A stretch of 64,000 bases of DNA from Trachythela sp. YZ-2020 (GCA_016169945.1 JADLSH010000231.1:1240001-1304000), one strand, 5' to 3'; numbered from the stretch's first letter, positions 20,395-31,062 are shown. Program-made: numbers and translations. The notes: generated by a model from the sequence alone, not told the origin.

Positions 20395-20799
20395 GCACAT
20401 GTTTTTGTAGTCATAGATGAAGCATAAGGGCTAGTGAAATAAGAAAATTCAGGCAGAGATGCCTCAAATGTTTTCTTTCATCATAATATGTCTGAACACC
20501 GCTAAGATGTAGATTTCATTCCGGTGCATTATATTTCAAAACAAACTTTGCCTTAGCTTTGGGTGGGATAAGTTTCACTAAGCATGTGCAGAGCGAGCAC
20601 CTATCCCCCCCCCCCCCCCCATATTCATAAAAGTAAACAAAATTACATGCATGGTATCGTGTAGCCTGAGACAGACGAATAACGAAAAATCATGTTAGCA
20701 TATTGAATTTACGTTTACAAAGCAAATTATTAAAGGGTAAAGGAGAACGAGGAAAATGTCGGGACTAGAAAATAGTGTACTTTACACATTGGTATCCAG
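20395..20799. other. Non-coding flank of the Gypsy insertion
   Basis: With 16019-16426 it forms the pre-insertion sequence that itself interrupts the dispersed repeat block. A run of 14 C lies at about 20607-20620. No gene is seen. Confidence 0.45.
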
Positions 20800-21937
20800 T
20801 CAATCTCACACTAACACAGTTGACAATATATAGATGACTGCAAATGCTATACTAACAATATTTACCCATCAGAATGCCTGCGCATATTAAAGCCTTAACT
20901 GCATGCCTGAACGATTCCTGGGAATCTGGCAAATTTCTGTAATCTTATGGTGGCGATACGCAAATATATTCAATCCGTCATACTTGGCTTAAATAATACA
21001 AATTGAGGGCTCAACATCGTGCCACGGCACCAGTCAGGGTTTATACATCGTTCTTTCAAGCCAACTTTATCAAATAAACCTATATTTCCAAGGCAAATGC
21101 GCCAATATCTTCAATCCTTTCAACCCGGAATACTTAAATTTGAATAAATATACACAAGGGCTGGCTGCACTGCTGAACACAACTCGCTAAGGATATTCGT
21201 TCCGATTTATAACCCGCTTGAAATACGCTTAATTGGCGTTTTAAAATCCAACCTTATCAAATATTTTTCCCTAACTTGCGATTTCCGCGGCAAATACGCC
21301 AATTTCTTCAATCTTATCACGGTGCAGTGATTTTACCGCACCCTCATGTGATCGTATTCAACATATGTATACACGCTACAGGCAAGTACGTGAGGTTTAT
21401 CGGCGCGCTATTGCCGACACCGCAACTTAGACTTGCAGCAGGTAAAAGCGCACACAAACATTCAGAAGTAAGTTTAGTTTATTGATTAACAGGCTTATAA
21501 GTTGAATACGGCAATATTTTCCCCAGTCGCAAAATAATTTCATATTTGTTAGACGTGTGAGATTGGGCAGTCACTCCAGTCAGTGATAAAATTTAACATA
21601 TAATCGGAAGTACTTACGATTGTGCGTTTATAGTACACCAACCCTTCTAGTTTCAATCCATATCAAAACTGTATCTGAAGTTTACTTGTAAACTTGTCGC
21701 GAAGAAGGCAACTGAGAGTTCTGAACCTAACTCATGTATGCAGTATGCACCACGGTGACGGATTAGTGTGCTTCATTGGCCCTAGCTCTGATTGGCTGAT
21801 TGGCTGGTGTATCCAATTACAGTAATTTTTCACATGATTTAACAAAGACACAATTGGTAAATAATTAATAATCCTTTTGTTGACCTCACTCTGAAAGCTA
21901 TTCTCGCATAGTTTATTAGTTTTTACAACATCTGAAC

Positions 21938-22129
21938 CACACTATAAAGACGACCAGTAGGGCCACTCGGCGATGCAACATGTAGCCGGATTTTTATTCA
22001 AAAGTATGCAGTTTACTGGCCAGGAAAGTTAGTCCAGCTTGCTTATTGGCCAGAAAAAGCAATTGACTGGCTGCCAATGCGAATGAGCGACCACACAAAA
22101 TTTCAAATGAGTGGCCCAACTATACTGTG
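21938..22129. mobile_element. 192-bp MITE, CACA.TATA ends, 7-bp TSD TCTGAAC
   Basis: TCTGAAC precedes (21931-21937) and follows (22130-22136) the element. The relative at about 14010 has a single TCTGAAC, the empty site. The ends are CACACTATA and TATACTGTG with GGGCCACTC shared farther in. A 7-8-bp duplication suits P- or hAT-like transposases; the family is undecided. Confidence 0.75.
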
Positions 22130-22145
22130 TCTGAACGTTTCCTTA

Positions 22146-22286
22146 CAGGCTGTTTTCCACTTCAACCGTATCGTAGCGAAACGTAGCGTATTTCTTTGTT
22201 TCCTGAGCACTCGGGTAGAACTAATGACTTCGACACAAAAGAAAATGCTGCGGTACGTTACGATACGTTCGAAGTGGAAAACAGCC
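22146..22286. mobile_element. 141-bp MITE, PIF/Harbinger-like, TTA target
   Basis: Arms GGCTGTTTTCCACTTC / GAAGTGGAAAACAGCC are flanked by TTA on both sides (22143-22145, 22287-22289). The relative repeat at about 14025 reads GTTTCCTTAAGTCG without it. A 3-bp TTA/TWA duplication is typical of PIF/Harbinger. Confidence 0.82.
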
Positions 22287-22559
22287 TTAAGTCGTAAGTA
22301 CCACTGACTCACCCAGTACGCATTTATAAAAAGAAGCAAACTACCTACCAGTGACTAGTGTGCTAATCATCCTAGCTAACTTGCGGGTGAGAGCTGAGCT
22401 GAATTCAAGGATGCAGCTCGACTTGGTACGATTGAGTCGAACTCGAAGGCTTATTAAAGGCACCTCGGCTGCCATCGAATGACTCATGTCTGATAAGGCA
22501 GCACAGCTACGATATGATCATTGAATTTATGGAAGCTAAGGGTTAGTTTGGGGCTTATC

Positions 22560-22800
22560 CAACCCACCATATCAATATTCCCTGTGGGAGGAAACCGGAG
22601 TACCCGGAGAAAACCCACGATTTCAGTAAAGCGTTTACTGAATCTTTTGACAACATTGTCGTGTGTACGAAGCGAGAATCGAACCCACGATCTCAGCCTC
22701 GTGACCCTCGTCCCCTCCCGGTGGAACCTCAGCCTCGTGTCCCTCGTCCCCTAACGCGCGCACCCCACGAAGCTGCCAAACGTGCACCTAATCTACCCTA
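22560..22800 (-). mobile_element. tRNA-derived SINE
   Basis: Same family as 14235-14480: minus-strand GGGTACTCCGGTTTCCTCCC core and a B-box-like GGGTTCGATTCTCGC. The 1,756-bp tandem duplication starts inside it at about 22768. Confidence 0.6.
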
Positions 22801-23454
22801 GTACCTGGAGACGAGGTTGGAGGAACTTCCATATAGTGAGACCCACAAGCGCAGAAGCTCCGCTATCTTTAAAATGGGGAACTGGGGAACAGGGGAATTC
22901 CTGACGTATTTTTAAAACTGATTCAAACTCAAGTTTTTGCCACTGGTTTTTACCACCTACATGGTACTCTAGGCTCTATAAGAGAAATCCCACATCGTAA
23001 GGTACTCTAGGAGTACATCGTAAGGTACTCTCATCATATGGTACTCTAGGCTCTATAAGAGAAATTAGAGACCTTGCGATGTGGGACGGCAACGCGAACG
23101 ACGACGGTCAAAACAAACTCCTTCAATTAAATCAATTAAATAAAAGTTGTCGTGTATCAGAACGGAACGGAACCAGGTGAAGTTAAGGAACAACAATATA
23201 GCGACGTTTGACCTACTATTGCCTTATGCGAAACAAACGGCTTTCTGAGTCGACGAAAATACCCACTTAATAAAAAGATAGACATAGTTCTTACAGGGAT
23301 TTAAACTTTACAAAGTTTCAAGCGTTTATTTAGTATAAAAGTCTATACTAGCGATATTTTGAAGCATATACAAACATTGTATGTAGTATTGCACCGTAAC
23401 ACTAAGTGATCTTATACTGTGACGTATATAAATACAAAGAGCTTTCAAGTTATA

Positions 23455-23584
23455 TTGGCACTGGTGGCGGACAGATGGAACGCATTGAAGACGGTAATAT
23501 GTAAGATTATTTCGCTGACTGGCGTTTTTAGACTGTTACATGTAAGCTTTAAGTTAACGAGAGTTCGAATCTCTCACAGGGCCG
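23455..23584 (+). pseudogene. Possible degenerate class-II tRNA upstream of tRNA-Tyr
   Basis: GTGGCGGACAGATGGAACGC resembles the D-arm of Leu/Ser-type tRNAs, and GAGAGTTCGAATCTCTC at about 23560-23576 is a perfect T-arm. The candidate acceptor ends pair at five of seven positions. The middle is too long and does not fold into a clear anticodon arm. I regard it as a relic or an intron-bearing oddity. Confidence 0.3.
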
Positions 23585-23589
23585 TCAAA

Positions 23590-23661
23590 CCGTCTGTAGC
23601 TCAGTTGATAGAGCGAGTGGCTGTAGATCACTAGCTCGTAGGTTCAAACCCTGCTCGACGG
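23590..23661 (+). tRNA. tRNA-Tyr (GTA), intronless, copy 1
   Basis: 72 nt fold as a cloverleaf: acceptor CCGTCTG/TCGACGG (one mismatch, one wobble), D-stem GCTC/GAGC, anticodon stem AGTGG/TCACT with loop CTGTAGA (anticodon GTA), five-base variable loop AGCTC, T-stem GTAGG/CCTGC with loop TTCAAAC. An oligo-T run (GTTTTTG) four bases downstream could end Pol III transcription. Nuclear animal tRNA-Tyr genes normally have an intron next to the anticodon; this one has none, which hints at a mobile-element or viral origin. The B box (GGTTCAAACCC) departs from the consensus. Confidence 0.78.
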
Positions 23662-23849
23662 AAAGTTTTTGTAAAAAGTGTAAAAATTTAGGTAATTACG
23701 AGTAATTAAGTTTTCTAGCTTAAAAATTTGAATAAATTGAGAATATATAATACAGCACACACAGAATTCATTTTTAAAACACATTTATTGATTAAAATTT
23801 ATTTTACAGCGTTTATAGTAAGGTCTGCTCCTAAGAGCATATCGTTTAG

Positions 23850-24302
23850 GCGTCTTTTAAAGAGTTCTCATATTCTTGTCTGTCTTCGGGTAATAATCTT
23901 GCAATATCCTCAGATTTCATAGGAATATATTTTGGTCTCTCGTGAAGCAGTCTTTGTTCGTAACCTCTCGTTGCTCTGGAAAAAGTTGTGTTTGAGTTTT
24001 GGCCGTTCTCCTTATGTTCGTGGTGGTGTGAGAAAGCCAGGTTTAGGAGTAGCAGGCACAGGTTGTGTCATCTCGATAGATCTAGGAGTGGTTGGTTGTG
24101 TTATCTCCATAAGTTCAGGAGCGATTGGTGGTTCAACGATATCTGGGGATTCAACAACTGCAGGACGGTGAATCGGAAAATCCATCTTGTTTTTAAAAGT
24201 AAGAAATCGATTAAGTTGGTCAGAATAAAACTTGCTTTTCTCAACCGCGGTAAGCTGTGGTGCTTTAATGATCTCTTGCATTCGCTGCTCGGTGTTATAC
24301 AT
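23850..24302 (-). pseudogene. Polinton-type accessory protein remnant, copy 1
   Basis: From 24302 the frame reads MYNTEQRMQEIIKAPQLTAV, then a proline-rich stretch ending FLTPPRT before a stop at about 24012. A shifted frame continues to about 23850 with an RLLPEDRQEYENSLKDA-like end. Proteins with this start lie next to the packaging ATPase in animal Polintons/adinto-like elements; their function is not known to me. It follows the ATPase C-terminus (24516-24310) on the same strand, as expected of that gene order. Confidence 0.7.
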
Positions 24303-24309
24303 TGCATTT

Positions 24310-24516
24310 ACAAGGGTGGTTGGTGATAGGACTGTTTCCGTACATATCCGACTAAGGCCTCAGCTTCACCTGACAATACATTTGTTTTGAGTCGTTTGTT
24401 GCTCACTCGTTGTAGGTTTTAAATCCAACATCAAATACCCATGAGGACGGCTCGTGGCTTCTTCATACTCATCATAATCTCTCGCACTCTACCAGGATGA
24501 ATTTGTCTTGCAAGCA
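24310..24516 (-). pseudogene. Packaging ATPase C-terminal remnant, copy 1
   Basis: Truncated by the duplication junction. It encodes the C-terminal end of the A32/FtsK-HerA-type ATPase found complete to its P-loop in copy 2 (26150-26700). The frame is broken near the GYLM-like region. Confidence 0.7.
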
Positions 24517-25345
24517 TAGACCCCGAAGCTGCCAAACGTGCACCTAATCTACCCTAGTACCTGGAGACGAGGTTGGAGGAACTTCCATATAGTGAGACCC
24601 ACAAGCGCAGAAGCTCCGCTATCTTTAAAATGGGGAACTGGGGAACAGGGGAATTCCTGACGTATTTTTAAAACTGATTCAAACTCAAGTTTTTGCCACT
24701 GGTTTTTACCACCTACATGGTACTCTAGGCTCTATAAGAGAAATCCCACATCGTAAGGTACTCTAGGAGTACATCGTAAGGTACTCTCATCATATGGTAC
24801 TCTAGGCTCTATAAGAGAAATTAGAGACCTTGCGATGTGGGACGGCAACGCGAACGACGACGGTCAAAACAAACTCCTTCAATTAAATCAATTAAATAAA
24901 AGTTGTCGTGTATCAGAACGGAACGGAACCAGGCAAGTTTGGGCGAACAACAATATAGCGACGTTTGACCTACTATTGCCTTATGCGAAACAAACGGCTT
25001 TCTGAGTCGACGAAAATACCCACTTAATAAAAAGATAGACATAGTTCTTACAGGGATTTAAACTTTACAAAGTTTCAAGCGTTTATTTAGTATAAAAGTC
25101 TATACTAGCGATATTTTGAAGCATATACAAACATTGTATGTAGTTTTGCACCGTAACATTAAGTGATCTTATAGTGTGACGTATATAAATACAAAGATGC
25201 TTTCAAGTTATATTGGCACTGGTGGCGGACAGATGGAACGCATTAAAGAGGTAGTATGTAAGATTATTTCGCTGACTGGCGTTTTAGACTGTTACATGTA
25301 AGCTTTAAGTTAACGAGAGTTCGAATCTCTCACAGGGCCGTCAAA

Positions 25346-25417
25346 CCGTCTGTAGCTCAGTTGATAGAGCGAGTGGCTGTAGATCACTAGCTCGTAGGTT
25401 CAAACCCTGCTCGACGG
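25346..25417 (+). tRNA. tRNA-Tyr (GTA), intronless, copy 2
   Basis: Identical to 23590-23661, with the same oligo-T run downstream. Confidence 0.78.
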
Positions 25418-25605
25418 AAAGTTTTTGTAAAAAGTGTAAAAATTTAGGTAATTACGAGTAATTAAGTTTTCTAGCTTAAAAATTTGAATAAATTGAGAAT
25501 ATATAATACAGCACACACAGAATTCATTTTTAAAACACATTTATTGATTAAAATTTATTTTACAGCGTTTATAGTAAGGTCTGCTCCTAAGAGCATATCG
25601 TTTAG

Positions 25606-26058
25606 GCGTCTTTTAAAGAGTTCTCATATTCTTGTCTGTCTTCGGGTAATAATCTTGCAATATCCTCAGATTTCATAGGAATATATTTTGGTCTCTCGTG
25701 AAGCAGTCTTTGTTCGTAACCTCTCGTTGCTCTGGAAAAAGTTGTGTTTGAGTTTTGGCCGTTCTCCTTATGTTCGTGGTGGTGTGAGAAAGCCAGGTTT
25801 AGGAGTAGCAGGCACAGGTTGTGTCATCTCGATAGATCTAGGAGTGGTTGGTTGTGTTATCTCCATAAGTTCAGGAGCGATTGGTGGTTCAACGATATCT
25901 GGGGATTCAACAACTGCAGGACGGTGAATCGGAAAATCCATCTTGTTTTTAAAAGTAAGAAATCGATTAAGTTGGTCAGAATAAAACTTGCTTTTCTCAA
26001 CCGCGGTAAGCTGTGGTGCTTTAATGATCTCTTGCATTCGCTGCTCGGTGTTATACAT
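25606..26058 (-). pseudogene. Polinton-type accessory protein remnant, copy 2
   Basis: Same reading as 23850-24302 (MYNTEQRMQEIIKAPQ.., then a proline-rich segment, a stop, and a shifted C-terminal part). Confidence 0.7.
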
Positions 26059-26079
26059 TGCATTTACAAGGGTGGTTGG

Positions 26080-26700
26080 TGATAGGACTGTTTCCGTACA
26101 TATCCGACTAAGGCCTCAGCTTCACCTGACAATACATTTGTTTTGAGTCGTTTGTTGCTCACTCGTTGTAGGTTTTAAATCCAACATCAAATACCCATGA
26201 GGACGGCTCGTGGCTTCTTCATACTCATCATAATCTCTCGCACTCTACCAGGATGAATTTGTCTTGCAAGCATAGAGATTTGTTGCCTATCTCTTGGTGA
26301 TTTAAAAAGCACGATATAATGGGCGTTGAGACTAATATCCCTCATCTCTTTTCTGTGATGACTCCCTTTTGTGAAGAGTTCAGCTATACGTTTGTCCTTG
26401 CCCGATTGTGCCATAAGATCAATCTAGTATGATCAAATTGCGTTGAGACACATCTACGTTATCTGCTTTGTCGATATCTTCAGGTATTCCTTCATTGAAT
26501 TATATTCCAGGCATTGTTCTCATCATATCAAAATAGGATGGCTGCCATTGACCATAACACCAGATGATGCGCTGAGGAGGTGGAAACAGAGTCTTCACCC
26601 ATACAGTCTTGCCACTCTGTGTACATCCTGCTACGATACAAGTAGTTTATCTGTAAATGAAGATATTCCACACCTTCATCTAGATCAATTACCTACTTTC
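26080..26700 (-). pseudogene. Polinton/adintovirus-type packaging ATPase remnant
   Basis: Minus strand, from right to left: a P-loop CTQSGKT at about 26628-26604, then RIIWCYGQWQP, an in-frame stop, a Walker-B-like NLIILD at about 26435, a one-base frameshift, and the open stretch 26414-26187 (AELFTKGSHHRK, then DISLNAHYIVLFKSPRDRQQ and ARQIHPGRVREI). This is the motif order of the A32/FtsK-HerA-like genome-packaging ATPases of Polintons and adintoviruses. At least one stop and two frame changes break the gene, and a short stretch between GSHHRK and the DISLNA region is missing compared with relatives. No capsid, polymerase or integrase gene lies beside it. Confidence 0.82.
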
Positions 26701-26867
26701 CTACCTGCACCTTGGAGGGCTTTGTCGCCGAATGGATTTTGGAAGATATTGGGAACAAGTTTGACGAAAAACAATTTGGTTGTCTTCGAGGGTCGTCAAC
26801 AACCTCTTGCTTACTGGATATGTTTCATTTCTGACTACCAAGTCTCGCCGATCGCGGAAACTCAATA

Positions 26868-26930
26868 AGAATTATCTTCTTGGACTTTTGTAAAGCCTTT
26901 GATCGGATAAACTTAAACATCCTGGGGCCG
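26868..26930 (+). pseudogene. LINE reverse-transcriptase fragment (motif A)
   Basis: About 20 codons read IIFLDFCKAFDRINLNIL, the A motif of jockey/CR1-type RTs. Neither flank continues the domain clearly. Confidence 0.6.
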
Positions 26931-28715
26931 GTTGTATAAAAATGCAGTTAAAGTTAACGTTAGTTAGCGTTAACTACCGTAGTTAAATCCTTAACTATAA
27001 TTAGTTAACTACATGACTTAAGGTGGTCCAATACCAAATTTTAAAAGAAAATCCTATTTTGAAATTAGTCATATTATGCATCATTAATGATCCCTTTTTC
27101 GTTTTGTGGTGTTAATTTTTGTATTTGTTTGGCGTAAAATGGATAAATAGGGGAAAAGAGCAGGTTGTTTGAAATTTTGTCACGTAGCAACCACCATAGC
27201 AACGACATGTTATTGGAAAATCATGAGCATTGTAGCATTTACGAAAAGTTTTTCTCCAAATGAGTACCCACCTACCCCTCCCTAGCTATATAGTGATTTT
27301 AAACGATTTTATTTCAAATTACACCAAGTACAAGTCGGTTATATTTAGGCGGGAGAGGCGTTATAATGGCGTGAAAGCAAATTGTTTTCATGCTATATAT
27401 TTTGTATAATGACGGTTCCACTTCAAGGCTATGACTGATTGAGGACATCATGTAAAGTCCGACGAAAGTCGATCCGCCATAACCTTTCAAAGAACCGAAG
27501 GGTTAAACATTGGTGTCTTTTAAAGACGGCAACGGCGGAGGTCACAGCTGGGAACCAAACTTAGGTGTTGAAATAGTACGTGTTAAAGATTTTTGAAAAA
27601 TCTAGCATGGCATTTCATGATATATATGCCTACCTCTCCCGTTTAGGATGCGTTTGGCTATGTGATTTCGACCCGGAATTAGTCAACGTATAATTTCTAA
27701 ACATATGAAAATATAGGAGCTCCATGCCCAATTTTCATTTGCATATTAAATATAGGGGAGCTCCATGTCGAATTTTTCATTTGTGCGTGTAATGTAAGTA
27801 AATAAAAGGTTTTCCAATACAAGGCGCATACACTTGCAAATATGTTGTTTATTTAAACTGGCATATACAAATATAACTTTTACATAATTTCCAAATATCT
27901 ATATGGGCACATTTATATACCGAATATATAAACTATAATCAACTATCTATCTATCACTAAACATTGTAACACTAATCCCCAAATTGTACTAACAGTGAGT
28001 GATTTTGTGTCAGCCACTCATGTTCTATTATATTAGAGTAAAAATGAGGAAAAAGTATTAAATTAGGAAAAATAGTTTTCAATGTATACGACCACCTTAA
28101 TGTGACCATCATGTTCATAAACCGAACATTGAACTTTAAATGCATTTTTCTCGAATAAGCAAAAATTAGCGATTCCATTATTGCGCGCAGGATATCTGAA
28201 GAGGTTTTGAAGCTATCTTGATGAAATTTTCAGCATAGACTCATCACATCAAGCTCTAGGTTGTAAACTAAAAGAATTGAGTTATGTTGAATAGTTTTCA
28301 AGTGGCGACAGTTTCCATGCGAGTCGTCAAATGCCTTTCCAGTTTTTGACCTGTAAAACTGGTGATAATGCTTCAATGTTGATTGTTTTAGTTCAACCCC
28401 TAGACAATGTTATTTGCTAGTAAATAAAAGTTATTCCAGAATTTTATCATTAATGCTTATTTAGTTATTGTGTTTATAAAATTGCACGAATTTCACCACA
28501 GGGGGTGCTTTATCTCGGTAACCATGGCAACAATGTTTTGCAGCAACATATTTTTTTTGTCAGAGTGTCGAGCCTAACAACATATTAGCAGTAGAGATTC
28601 AATAGTAATAAAAGATAGAAAATTATTTTTTTTGTATTGGACCACCTTAACTGCGTTGCACAAAACGTAGTTAGTCGGGTAGTTAACTAATCACATAGTT
28701 AACTGCGCGTGGGGT
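26931..28715. repeat. Palindromic GTTAACTA-rich element interrupted by the TTAA element
   Basis: GGTTGTATAAAAATGCAGTT and many GTTAACTA/TAGTTAAC words on the left face TGCACAAAACGTAGTTAG and GGTAGTTAACTAATC on the right. The pair is split by the 27022-28646 insertion at a TTAA. Confidence 0.5.
27022..28646. mobile_element. 1,625-bp non-autonomous element, TTAA target (piggyBac-type)
   Basis: Perfect 13-bp TIRs GGTGGTCCAATAC / GTATTGGACCACC lie directly inside TTAA tetranucleotides (27018-27021 and 28647-28650). TTAA duplication is characteristic of piggyBac (also Kolobok). I see no transposase; the longest minus-strand frame, 28178-27972, is unremarkable. The inside carries two similar phrases, ATAGGAGCTCCATG and ATAGGGGAGCTCCATG, near 27714 and 27752. 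Confidence 0.85.
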
Positions 28716-28820
28716 TCGCGTGGGGTTCGCGTGGGGTGATTAAACATGAAATAACACAAAGTACGCTCTGGATTAGCAACCGCTGACAAGCATTTTGAAA
28801 ACGACTGCGGACTCATTAAA

Positions 28821-28988
28821 CGCTGATTCGCCACCACAGAACCCAGTAAATATATATTTATTGTATTTTTATGATTTATGAAAAAAACAATAAATATTTG
28901 CGTATTTTCTATTGTTTTTATCATAAATCATAAAAATACAATAAATATAATTATTATATTTACTGGGTTCTGTGGTGGCGAACCAGCG
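28821..28988. repeat. Foldback (CGCTGATTCGCCACCACAGA)
   Basis: The right arm (TCTGTGGTGGCGAACCAGCG) is the near-perfect inverse of the left. The centre is an AT-rich second palindrome (TTTATTGTATTTTTATGATT against its inverse). Confidence 0.82.
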
Positions 28989-30065
28989 TTTCGTGAAAAT
29001 ATGCCCCCCCCCCCCTGTCAAGCAGCCACGAGGAGTTTTCGCGAAGATTGCGCGTGACTTTCAAATTATTTTTAAACTTGTGTCTTTGATTCTGATCCTA
29101 AATTTGTTATGGGAGGCTTTTTCCTTTCAAGTGGGAGTATACTACTCTAGTTTTTCGATTGGGACTATTCTACAATGAAGTACTCTTGGATACTGTAATC
29201 TAAATACATATGAAGACGAAGAAGTGGCATTTATCGGGAAGACAAGCGGCGAGGCATTGCAATGGCCGCTATTTGACGAAATATCGAAGGACACAATATC
29301 GAAGATAAAATACACTGCACTGCTTCAAAACTTGACGAAACTTGGTTGAAATCTTCTTTAGCCCTCTATCATTATGTAAAAGTACAACAATTGGGTGATA
29401 CTTGCGAGACTCGACGATAAAAAGCAAACAAGACGGCAAAATATGGTTGAAATCGTGTTTTGGTGGGGGGTAAGTGAAATAAAATGTATTATATTTAAAC
29501 AAAACAATGTCAATCCTTATGAAATCTACGATAATTATATTAAATTAAGCATAGTTTTTCATCCCATGATAAAAATTGTTAGGAAATAAGAAAATTTAAT
29601 CTCTGCCAGGTATATTAGTTATTTCATGGATAATTAGCCGTTGACCTGGGGTGGTGCATGGTCATTTTCTTGTAAAATATTATACTTAGACAAATTTTTC
29701 CTTCCAATAACTACGCCTAATAGCAACCTTCTAAACACTATAAGCACTTCAGAAAGGCTGTCGCTTCTGCTTTTCGGAAGTTAGAGCTATGTCGGCACTG
29801 CTGTTTCAGGGTGGGGTCATTTTCAGGACTTTCGTCCCGGATTCAGGTTTTCGCACATATGCCATGTTGACCGCCATGGTCATTTTACCCTAAAACAGTT
29901 GAGATTGCCTGTGCTAAATGAAACGCATACAAACTCCTATACAGGTCCTAGACTAGTAGTACAAACATAAATAATATGTAGGATTAGTGTCAAGTTTTAC
30001 ATTTATATCATGTAAAACCTTAGCTGTAAAAATGGAGTAATTCACTTTTTGGTGAATAACCCATT
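28989..30065. other. Non-coding stretch
   Basis: No supported gene. It includes a run of C (29005-29014) and scattered short palindromes. Confidence 0.4.
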
Positions 30066-30068
30066 ATT

Positions 30069-30069
<1 letters not shown>

Positions 30070-30102
<33 letters not shown>
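30070..30102. repeat. (AAT)n microsatellite
   Basis: About eleven AAT/ATA units in a row. Confidence 0.95.
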
Positions 30103-30284
30103 GGGGTGTTGCAGAACTGTAGATCCATCAACTAACATGCGAGCATCCTCTGTTGGGTTTTGACCATGGACCTCCCTTTGATGTCGATGTTTAGAGAAAT
30201 ATTTTCCACAGATATGGCACAGATGAGACATGTTTACTCTACGACGGACTGATAGATAATGAATTCCTACTTAAACTTTTATGA

Positions 30285-30560
30285 CTTATAAACATATCTC
30301 CGAACCAAGTCGAGTATATATCTCGGAGCCTAGTATATATACTTTCGAACTGAGCCGAGTATATATCTCCGGGCGTATATAGTATATATATACCTCCCAG
30401 CTGAGCAAGCTTAACTCCATATCGAGCTTAGCTCCATATCGAGCGAGCTTAGCTCTATATCGAGCGAGCTTAGCTTCGAGCCGAGCTCTAAGATGTAAGA
30501 ATAGGCCCGTGCCGAGCTCTAAGATGTATGAATAGGCCCGAGCCTAGCTCTAAGATGTAA
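30285..30560. repeat. Degenerate GAGCTTAGCTC / TATATATCTC repeat
   Basis: Irregular tandem phrases such as GAGCGAGCTTAGCTCTATATC and GAGCTCTAAGATGTAAGAAT, each present two to four times with small changes. Confidence 0.75.
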
Positions 30561-30569
30561 GGATAGCTC

Positions 30570-31062
30570 TATATCTACAACTATTTCATGTATATAAATA
30601 GTTGTAGGTAGTTACTTTCAAATCATTGTGTATCCGTTTCAAACCAGGCGTTGAAGGCAACAGACAGGTGGACGAAAACACGTAATCAATAAATATTCTG
30701 GTCAAAGGACGTGTTTTAGAAAAAATTGGCTATGCTGCTTAATGTTAGGCATCGTTCTGATGTGGTATGTCAATTTATGTATGAAGCCGCTCACAGCGTG
30801 TTTTTTTTCGGAAACTCATGCACATTCTCTGACCAGAATATTTATTGATTACGAGTTTTCGGCCACCCGTATCTGTCAATATGTGGCCTTCAGCGGTATA
30901 CAATGATTTCAAAGAACTATCTACAACTATTTCATGTATATAAAATAGTTGTAGATAGTTGCTTTCAAATCATTGTGTATCCATTTCAAACCGGCCGTTG
31001 AAGGCCACAGATAGGTGGCCGAAACTCGTAATCAATAAATATTCTGGTCAGAGAACGGTTTC
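30570..31062. repeat. Three copies (direct and inverted) of a 100-130-bp repeat
   Basis: The phrase TCATTGTGTATCCGTTTCAA..AATCAATAAATATTCTGGTC occurs at 30572-30708 and 30922-31055 in direct orientation. The inverse (GACCAGAATATTTATTGATT ...) is at about 30830-30920. CTACAACTATTTCATGTATA starts each direct copy. It resembles Penelope-type terminal arrangements, but no coding is near. Confidence 0.75.

Larger units (their letters stand above)
20800..22890. repeat. Dispersed repeat block, right part of copy 2
   Basis: 20800-21720 matches 6117-7425 (minus the hAT MITE, whose empty site ACCAGTCAGGGTTTATA is at about 21028). 21725-22890 matches 13790-14575. The succession of both matches here suggests the full block is at least about 2.5 kb and contains a SINE at its right end. 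Confidence 0.78.
22768..24523. repeat. 1,756-bp tandem duplication, unit 1
   Basis: Starting at CGAAGCTGCCAAACGTGC, the sequence recurs with a constant 1,756-bp offset and only a handful of differences (near 23178, 23402, 23490 and 23527). The unit holds part of a SINE, a tRNA-Tyr-like gene and Polinton-type coding debris. Confidence 0.95.
24524..26279. repeat. 1,756-bp tandem duplication, unit 2
   Basis: Second copy; the ancestral sequence continues beyond its right end into the rest of the ATPase remnant, so the right unit is the original context and the left unit the duplicated one. Confidence 0.95.

Noticed and set aside
20607..20620. Poly-C run (and poly-G at 21-30)
   Set aside because: Homopolymers of this length are common and may include sequencing error; no function is implied.
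23455..23584. Full class-II tRNA
   Set aside because: The T-arm is perfect but acceptor and anticodon arms do not form; kept only as a low-confidence relic.
26443..26868. 141-codon plus-strand frame
   Set aside because: It lies opposite the packaging-ATPase P-loop region and shows no known motif.
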